Shown here: piece by piece, positions 15,783 through 20,503 of the stretch
Numbering within the stretch: the stretch's first letter is position 1
How the letters are laid out: every line of letters begins with the position of its first letter
Assembly (NCBI GenBank): GCA_964396165.1
Contig: CAYNEF010000055.1
Span: 1-20,503 of the forward strand
DNA: 20,503 nucleotides
From: CALCZU01 sp964396165
GTDB lineage: Bacteria > Bdellovibrionota > FAC87 > UBA2466
Direction: 5' to 3'
Made by a program: the position numbers and the translations under genes
The notes under the pieces: model-generated
What the model saw: the letters and a program-made list of their open reading frames with translations, nothing else
Database searches by the model: none
Told to the model about the DNA's origin: nothing

Positions 15783-17126
15783 TTACATTCCTGCGTCGAA
15801 CTGAATCTTTTTTGTAATCGCGTCTTTGCAGATAGGGCAGAATTTTGTGTCACTTTTCATGATGCAAGAAAGGCCGGGCTTGTGGCTTTTTCCCATAGGT
15901 TCTGTTTGCGCGTAACCGCCTTTGTATGCTCCCCAAGGTCCATTCGAATGCCAGGAAGAAGAGGGTGTTGGCAATGAAGTAGAAGATTCCACGAACTGAG
16001 CCCATTTCAAATCTTCTTTCTTCGGATGAAACGTAATATTTTGTGACCAGGGTTCTTGCATTTCAGGAGCAAAAGCCAGTTCCGTTTTTCCGCCGCTTTC
16101 GTATTCTTCGTTCAAACCAAAAAAGTGTCCAAACTCATGCGTGAGTAAGTAGGTGAAAGAAGGATGGCGCGAAGGGATTGCCGTAAAGACATTGAAATTG
16201 CCAATGCCCCAGTACTCGCTGTTATCGACGAGAATAAATGCGTAATCGTAGGGGATGATGCCAAGCCCGTCTCTCAGTTTTTTTTCTGATGTCGGGTACA
16301 CGATATTGTACCAGCGGCCAAAGTCATCCCAGTATGGGTAATAAAGACCGAGAAAAGAATCTCTGACGGGAACAGGAGTTCCTAAATCTTTTGCTTTTCC
16401 CAGCTGTGTTTTGGAAGGTTGATAGACTGCCACCATTTCAAATCGGTCATATTCAGGGAAGTTGTTTTGCTGAAGGGCATCGACCACGTGTTGCGCATCT
16501 TTAAAAAAGACATCTGCCGTTCCGCCTTTTGCAGGGACATAACCGTCGGCGTAGACATTGAGACGGATGAGTGGCAATTGCGAGGCTTTTTTTAGTTGTC
16601 TGACATCGGCAGTTCCCGCAGTAAGTGCCGGTAAAGTAGTCGGATCAATCACTGATTTTAAAACTTCTTCCATTTTTCCGGTTTGTGGGTTTTCTGCAGT
16701 TAAAGAAAATTCTACTTTTTCAAGCGTGGTGGGAAAGCGAAATGTCATTCCACGCGTAAGAAGCCGGTACTCCATTCCCGTTCCGACGGAATCATAGGCA
16801 AGTACTCTTCCTGTTTTCGAACTTTTGAGAGTGCCAATATAACTTCCAAATTGCGGGACATGCTGAGATCGTTTTGCGAGAGCTTCTGTGCCGGACACTT
16901 CGAGAGCGACTCTATCTAAAATGTAGGTTTCGGGATTCGGAGTCCAACGCACATCCACGCGAATAACTTCAGCGCCCTGTTCTTTTAATTTTTGAATCGA
17001 AAGTTTTGTGTGTGTTTTTATCTTTGGAATATAAGGCGGATCTACCGGTACTTTTTTTGGATCAGGGTAGGGGTTAGAAAATAAATTCAAACCGATTGCG
17101 CACACAACAAGACTGATTTTTTTCAT
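15783..17126 (-). CDS. Exported M64 (IgA peptidase-like) zinc metallopeptidase
   Basis: A 447-residue metalloprotease of the M64 type. An N-terminal signal peptide (MKKISLVVCAIGLNLFS) predicts export. The N-terminal half is beta-rich without a named domain. The catalytic motif HEFGHFFGLNEEY at 330-342 fits HExxHxxGxxxEY, with His330 and His334 as zinc ligands and Glu331 as catalytic base. The C-terminal block GLSCIMKSDTKFCPICKDAI, with Cys421, Cys430 and Cys433, is typical of M64 proteins. The substrate is unknown; IgA cleavage belongs to a few host-associated relatives and should not be assumed. It starts 4 bp after the GST stop, so the two are cotranscribed. Its stop abuts holA's stop. Confidence 0.9.
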   Translation of the reverse strand: MKKISLVVCAIGLNLFSNPYPDPKKVPVDPPYIPKIKTHTKLSIQKLKEQGAEVIRVDVRWTPNPETYILDRVALEVSGTEALAKRSQHVPQFGSYIGTLKSSKTGRVLAYDSVGTGMEYRLLTRGMTFRFPTTLEKVEFSLTAENPQTGKMEEVLKSVIDPTTLPALTAGTADVRQLKKASQLPLIRLNVYADGYVPAKGGTADVFFKDAQHVVDALQQNNFPEYDRFEMVAVYQPSKTQLGKAKDLGTPVPVRDSFLGLYYPYWDDFGRWYNIVYPTSEKKLRDGLGIIPYDYAFILVDNSEYWGIGNFNVFTAIPSRHPSFTYLLTHEFGHFFGLNEEYESGGKTELAFAPEMQEPWSQNITFHPKKEDLKWAQFVESSTSLPTPSSSWHSNGPWGAYKGGYAQTEPMGKSHKPGLSCIMKSDTKFCPICKDAITKKIQFDAGM

Positions 17127-17130
17127 AAGT

Positions 17131-17760
17131 TTATTTCTTTAGTTTTTCATCCCAAAGTTTACTTTGTTCATCCATGCGTTTAGCGGCAGGGCGATCCATG
17201 CACTTGGATACATAGGCTGTAAATGTGGGGCGTGGTTCAAGAGCTTTCATCATTAGGGAATAGCCCATAGAAGAAGCTAGATATAAGTCTACTGCGCTGA
17301 ATTTATCACCCAGAATATAGGGACCTTTGCTTAACTGATCTTCGAGTACTCTTAGCGTATCTTCATAGGTTCCGTAACCGATATGGCCAGCTTTGTCTGT
17401 CGCAGGACGTCCCAGTATTTTATCCATTGTGGCTGCATCAAAACAATTCGTAGTGAAAAAGAACCAGCGCAGATAAGCACCGCGCTTTGGATCATCCAGT
17501 CCGGGAGATAATTGTTTTTGCGGGTACAGATCTGCAAGATACGCGCAGATAGCAGCAGACTCAGTTACTGTTACTCCACGGTGGACAATCGCGGGAAGTT
17601 TTCCCAGCGGGTTGATTTTTAAGAAGTCAGGCGATTTCTGTTCTTTTTTCGTAAAATCTATCAGCTTTACATCGTATTTAGCGCCGACTTCTTCCAGCAT
17701 CCAGTGCACAATGCGGCCGCGGGACATAGGGTTTGTGTAAAAAGTAATCGTGTCTGACAT
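17131..17760 (-). CDS. Glutathione S-transferase family protein
   Basis: A 209-residue cytosolic GST-fold protein. The N-terminal thioredoxin-like domain has TFYTNPMSRGRIVHWMLEE, with a Ser/Arg at the usual glutathione-activating position, then INPLGKLPAIVHRGVTVTES and AAICAYLADLYP. This includes the cis-proline LPA and the ES pair that binds the gamma-glutamyl group. The C-terminal helical domain contains GPYILGDKFSAVDLYLASSM, with the conserved SAVD capping box. The frame continues six residues upstream, but the ATG at 17760 has GGAGG five bases before it and matches family starts. It leads a two-gene unit with the exported M64 peptidase, an odd pairing with no obvious shared pathway. Confidence 0.92.
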   Translation of the reverse strand: MSDTITFYTNPMSRGRIVHWMLEEVGAKYDVKLIDFTKKEQKSPDFLKINPLGKLPAIVHRGVTVTESAAICAYLADLYPQKQLSPGLDDPKRGAYLRWFFFTTNCFDAATMDKILGRPATDKAGHIGYGTYEDTLRVLEDQLSKGPYILGDKFSAVDLYLASSMGYSLMMKALEPRPTFTAYVSKCMDRPAAKRMDEQSKLWDEKLKK

Positions 17761-17918
17761 GGGAACCTCCAAAAGCATTATGATTTGCTCTCTTTAAGAC
17801 AACGTCAATCATGCCACGCGACACAATAGGGCTTGGAACAGTTTTTTATTTAGTTAGGAGCGACAATTTGGCTTTGTAGGTAGTCTTAGATAAGCTTTGT
17901 TTGTCATAAGGAGAATGT

Positions 17919-18434
17919 ATGCGCATTATTTTTAGCTTTGTATTTATGTTGCTTAGTGCCTCTGCACAATCGGCTGTAGAACTGGGCAAAGTGGCACCGG
18001 ATTTTAAATCTACGACACACGAGGGAAAACCTTTTAACTTAAGTGAAAGAAAAGACAAAGGCTGGACAGTACTTTATTTTTATCCCAAAGCCGGCACGCC
18101 TGGTTGCACAAAACAAGCTTGTGGATTTCGTGATGCGATCAAGAAAATACAAGTACTCGGGGCTGAAGTGTATGGCATCAGTTCTGATTCGGTTGAAGCG
18201 CAGGCAAAATTTCACAAGGAACACAAATTACTTTTTACCCTTCTTGCTGATCCTGATTTAGAAGTTATTAAAAAGTTCGATGTAAAAATGCCCGTAGTTT
18301 CGATGTCCAAACGCTGGACGTTTATTTTGGATCCAAAACTAGTAGTACGCGCAATAGACAACAATGTAGATCCCGTGATGGACGCCGAAAACGTAGCGAA
18401 AAAAATTACTGAGCTACAGAAGAGTGGCGGGTAA
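17919..18434 (+). CDS. Exported Bcp-type peroxiredoxin
   Basis: A 171-residue thiol peroxidase of the AhpC/TSA superfamily, Bcp/PrxQ subfamily, which reduces peroxides with thioredoxin-like donors. APDFKSTTHEGKPFNLSE leads into YFYPKAGTPGCTKQACGFRD, where Cys63 is the peroxidatic residue and Cys68, five residues on, the usual Bcp resolving residue. Unlike typical Bcp, it begins with a signal peptide (MRIIFSFVFMLLSASAQSA, cut before VELG), so it should act in the periplasm. AAGGAG lies a few bases before the ATG. It stands alone, divergent from the GST gene, and ends 20 bp from the convergent repeat protein. Confidence 0.92.
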   Translation: MRIIFSFVFMLLSASAQSAVELGKVAPDFKSTTHEGKPFNLSERKDKGWTVLYFYPKAGTPGCTKQACGFRDAIKKIQVLGAEVYGISSDSVEAQAKFHKEHKLLFTLLADPDLEVIKKFDVKMPVVSMSKRWTFILDPKLVVRAIDNNVDPVMDAENVAKKITELQKSGG

Positions 18435-18454
18435 GAAACTTAACGAACAACTTG

Positions 18455-19321
18455 TTATTTGCCTGTCGTATCCATGTTGGCAACTTTTTCGAATTTGTCT
18501 TGGCAAAGGCGTGAAAAGTAGCGTGGGTTCACGACAAATTGAGTTCCAGCTTCAGTTTCCAAAATCACACGGCCTGAAGTGTCTACTGCTTTGATAGCAT
18601 GCAAGCCACCTTGAAGAGTGTATCCACCCTCCGCTACTGCACCTTCATTTAGAATAATTTTATCGCCTGATTTCAATCCGTTTAATCCTGCAGTTAATAC
18701 TGGTTTGTAGTATCTATTCGAGAGCACAAATTGCGTACCTTTAGAACTTTCGACTACGACTCTTCCGATGGAATCGATTGCTTTGACCTCCCAAATACCC
18801 CCCGATAATGTCGTTCCCCCTTCTGCAGCTGCGTTTTCATCGACAATGATTCGAGAACCAGCTTTTAGTCCGTTGCTTGCGTGAGCCAATACGGGTTTGT
18901 AATATTTACTGGAGAGCACGAATTCGGTGCCTCTAGGTGTTTGAACTACGACTCTTCCGATGGAATCGATTGCTTTGACCTCCCAAATACCTCCCGATAA
19001 TGTCGATCCCCCTTCTGCAGCTGCGTATTCGTCGACAATAATTTTAGAACCAGCTTTTAGCCCGTTACTCGCTTGAGCCAATACTGGTTTGTAATATCTA
19101 TTCGAGATCACAAATTGCGTACCTCTTGGAGTAGCGATTACTACGCGGCCGTTGGAATCTGCTGCTAGAACATTCCAAACTCCTCCAGGCACGAGAGCGC
19201 CCCCTTCGGCTACTGCGTATTCGTCTACGATGATTTGATCTCCCGCTTTAGTTGGCGCACACCAAGCAGAATGGGAAAAAAGAAAAGTAATTAGAAATAA
19301 CGCTATTAATCTTAAACGCAT
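18455..19321 (-). CDS. Exported protein of four 64-residue tandem repeats, unknown function
   Basis: A 288-residue protein of no family I recognise. A signal peptide (MRLRLIALFLITFLFSHSAW, ending around CA-PTK) is followed by four contiguous units of exactly 64 residues (25-88, 89-152, 153-216, 217-280) and a short tail. The unit pattern is KAGSKIIVDEYAAAEGG, SGGIWEVKAIDSIGRVVV, then a PRGTEFVLS-type strand and YYKPVL. The alternating hydrophobic pattern and glycine turns suggest small beta-barrel or SH3-like modules; this is inference. TGAGG lies six bases before the ATG. Two cysteines (22 and about 268) sit at the two ends. The position is solitary, with no hint of partner genes. Confidence 0.82.
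   Translation of the reverse strand: MRLRLIALFLITFLFSHSAWCAPTKAGDQIIVDEYAVAEGGALVPGGVWNVLAADSNGRVVIATPRGTQFVISNRYYKPVLAQASNGLKAGSKIIVDEYAAAEGGSTLSGGIWEVKAIDSIGRVVVQTPRGTEFVLSSKYYKPVLAHASNGLKAGSRIIVDENAAAEGGTTLSGGIWEVKAIDSIGRVVVESSKGTQFVLSNRYYKPVLTAGLNGLKSGDKIILNEGAVAEGGYTLQGGLHAIKAVDTSGRVILETEAGTQFVVNPRYFSRLCQDKFEKVANMDTTGK
18482..19249 (-). repeat. Four tandem 192-bp coding repeats
   Basis: Units at 19058-19249, 18866-19057, 18674-18865 and 18482-18673. Units two and three are closest: the 47 bases 18753-18799 are identical to 18945-18991, exactly 192 bp apart. One mismatch and 13 more identical bases follow. The outer units have diverged more, which points to recent duplication or conversion in the middle of the array. 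Confidence 0.92.
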
Positions 19322-19452
19322 GAATGCCTCAAGTAATTAGATAAATGGCGTGTGTGCTTGTAAGTATTGCAAACGACATACCTTTGGAAACTAACCACAA
19401 GACTCGTGTATTCAATAAGAATGAATTGTAGAAGAAAAAGGCGGAAAGGTGA

Positions 19453-19932
19453 TTATTCTACATTTACGACGTCAAAATCGCGGATCTGTTTTTGAATTTG
19501 CAACGTGATTTGATCGCCGACTTTTTTTCCAAGTAGCGCTTCACCGATAGGAGATTTCGGCGTGATGACCTGAATGCGCTTGCCTTCGTATTGCGTCGAT
19601 AAACCGCCAGAGCAGGGCATGAGAATATAATAAGACTCTTTCCCATCGCAATCTAAAGTAACAAGCGCTGTTGCCGTAATAGGATCATTTTTTGAGAATT
19701 TTTTTAATTCGAGAGTTCTAAAAAAATGTAAATCAGATTGTAATGTCGCAGCCCTGTCCGACTGCGCACCTGCCAGGTACGAAGCTTCTAGCCCGCGTGT
19801 ATCATACTGATCTTCTGCTTTATTTTCCGTGTGAATGGCAGCCTCGTGTGCCACTTTCGCAGCTTGAATGACAACATTCAAATCTGCTTCAATGAGCAGC
19901 GCGAGTTGATCCAGTATTTTACGTTTGTTCAT
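19453..19932 (-). CDS. GreA/GreB-family transcription factor, short variant
   Basis: A 159-residue relative of transcript-cleavage factors that act in the RNA polymerase secondary channel. The N-terminal half is helical, with a conserved AAKVAHEAAIHTENKAEDQY then DTRGLEASYLAGAQSDRA. The C-terminal half is the GreA_GreB FKBP-like domain (ITPKSPIGEALLGKKVGDQI). The segment AHEAA-ENKAED-YDTRGLEASYLA marks a separate subgroup from classical GreA, whose activity I do not know to be established. Acidic residues (Glu, Glu-Asp) are present near where the coiled-coil tip would be. It follows hpf by 46 bp on the same strand, so it probably belongs to the rpoN-hpf transcript. Confidence 0.82.
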   Translation of the reverse strand: MNKRKILDQLALLIEADLNVVIQAAKVAHEAAIHTENKAEDQYDTRGLEASYLAGAQSDRAATLQSDLHFFRTLELKKFSKNDPITATALVTLDCDGKESYYILMPCSGGLSTQYEGKRIQVITPKSPIGEALLGKKVGDQITLQIQKQIRDFDVVNVE

Positions 19933-19945
19933 GCTAGTTCCTAGC
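19933..19945 (-). promoter_or_regulatory. Small hairpin over the ribosome site of the GreA/GreB-like gene
   Basis: Directly before the ATG the minus strand reads GCTAG-GAA-CTAGC, a 5-bp perfect inverted repeat with a 3-base loop. The likely Shine-Dalgarno AGGA lies at its stem-loop junction, so the structure could limit initiation. The stem is short, and the effect is speculative. Confidence 0.25.
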
Positions 19946-19978
19946 TTAAGTGTGCACTTGCAACGAAATGCGTGGAAA

Positions 19979-20362
19979 TTATCTGGCTCTCGTGGATTTG
20001 CCTTGATGTGGCAGATCCGCTTTTACATCTTGAGCAAGTTTTGCGGCTTTTTCGCCTTTGATTTTGTGAGCAGCGGCGTGGCCTTTTTTCAAGTCGCGAG
20101 CTTTTTTCAATTGCGTTTCCATTTTATGGCAAACAGCATCGATGGCTTCATAAAGATCATCTGCTTTGGCAGCTGCCACCATTGGTTTGTGTTCAGCACG
20201 CAATTCGATTTCCGCTAAGTGGCGGCTTTTTTCAATACTCACAATAAAATGGCATTCGACTGGATAAGTAATAAACTTATCAAACTTGGCCACACGTTTT
20301 TGGATGTGTTTTTTCAACGCATCAGTGGCTTCGATTTTTCTGAAATCGATATGGATTTTCAT
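19979..20362 (-). CDS. hpf: Ribosome hibernation-promoting factor
   Basis: A 127-residue member of the HPF/RaiA family that binds the 30S subunit and silences or dimerises ribosomes in slow growth. The conserved beta-alpha-beta-beta-beta-alpha body runs over the first 95 residues: IDFRKIEATDALKKHIQKRV, a central strand block with EIELRAEH, and ADDLYEAIDAVCHKMETQL. It is longer than short HPF, with a 30-residue Lys/Ala/His-rich basic tail, and lacks the separate dimerisation domain of long HPF. GAGG lies eight bases before the ATG. It follows rpoN by 45 bp, the common proteobacterial order, so expression with the sigma-54 gene is likely. Confidence 0.93.
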   Translation of the reverse strand: MKIHIDFRKIEATDALKKHIQKRVAKFDKFITYPVECHFIVSIEKSRHLAEIELRAEHKPMVAAAKADDLYEAIDAVCHKMETQLKKARDLKKGHAAAHKIKGEKAAKLAQDVKADLPHQGKSTRAR

Positions 20363-20407
20363 TGGGAGTTCCTCGCTTTAGGTTTTATTTAGACATCCGA
20401 CGTTTGC

Positions 20408-20503
20408 TTAAAATACCTTCTTGCGCTTGGAGGAGGGTAAGATCCCCAGCATCTCGCGATACTTGGCAACGGTGCGTCTGGCTATGTTGATGTTTTCTTT
20501 TAA
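20408..20503 (-). CDS. rpoN: RNA polymerase sigma-54 factor, C-terminal end only
   Basis: Only the last 31 codons are in the window, reading in from the right edge. They contain the RpoN box ARRTVAKYRE, the signature that recognises the -24 promoter element, followed by MLGILPSSKRKKVF and a TAA stop. This motif is essentially diagnostic of sigma-54. The gene lies directly upstream of hpf on the same strand. Confidence 0.95.
   Translation of the reverse strand, partial: LKENINIARRTVAKYREMLGILPSSKRKKVF

Noticed and set aside
17761..17918. Promoters in the GST/peroxiredoxin divergent gap
   Set aside because: Candidate -35/-10 pairs have poor -10 matches or wrong spacing (for example TTGACG followed by CATAAT 20 bp later on the minus strand).

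Overview
The window looks like chromosomal DNA of a Gram-negative, lipopolysaccharide-making bacterium of moderate-to-low GC, most likely a member of the Bdellovibrionota (Bdellovibrio and relatives). The evidence is lptE behind leuS, the rpoN-hpf order, an HNH endonuclease of a type I associate with that phylum, and several exported or surface proteins. This placement is inference from protein flavour, not from a marker-gene comparison.

Layout. 1-2393: 3' part of a large surface protein with TIG, fibronectin-III-like and PKD-like modules, then 16 exact-length 25-residue BspA/DUF285 repeats. 2452-3003: a DUF1415 protein. 3023-5588 (minus): a two-gene envelope polysaccharide unit, a WcaJ-type lipid-carrier sugar transferase overlapping a family-4 glycosyltransferase. 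5722-5997: an IHF-beta/HU-like protein with a clear promoter and a terminator. 6073-6693 (minus): a stand-alone Urate_ox_N membrane protein. 6785-7241: overlapping UPF0270 and DUF3820 genes. 7315-7917: a secreted coiled-coil-like protein of unknown role. 7919-9304 (minus): an orphan CHASE3-type histidine kinase. 9389-10060 (minus): a guanylate kinase that starts with a Sec signal peptide. 10061-10793: the only long stretch without a convincing gene; it holds a 64/65-bp inverted repeat pair. 10794-11606: an HNH endonuclease. 11714-15782: the classical leuS-lptE-holA operon. 15783-17760 (minus): a glutathione-S-transferase-like gene coupled to an exported M64 metallopeptidase. 17919-18434: an exported Bcp-type peroxiredoxin. 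18455-19321 (minus): an exported protein of four 64-residue repeats. 19453-20503 (minus): rpoN (3' end), hpf and a GreA/GreB-like factor.

How it fits together. The housekeeping islands (leuS-lptE-holA; rpoN-hpf-greA-like; the IHF-like gene) are ordinary. Between them lie accessory genes with an envelope and export theme: BspA surface repeats, polysaccharide synthesis, four signal-peptide proteins of unknown or degradative role, and two enzymes from normally cytoplasmic families (guanylate kinase and Bcp peroxiredoxin) that carry export signals. The oddest items are the signal-peptide guanylate kinase and, beside it, the inverted-repeat plus HNH-endonuclease segment wedged in front of leuS. 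No tRNA, rRNA, CRISPR array, complete insertion sequence or phage gene was recognised.
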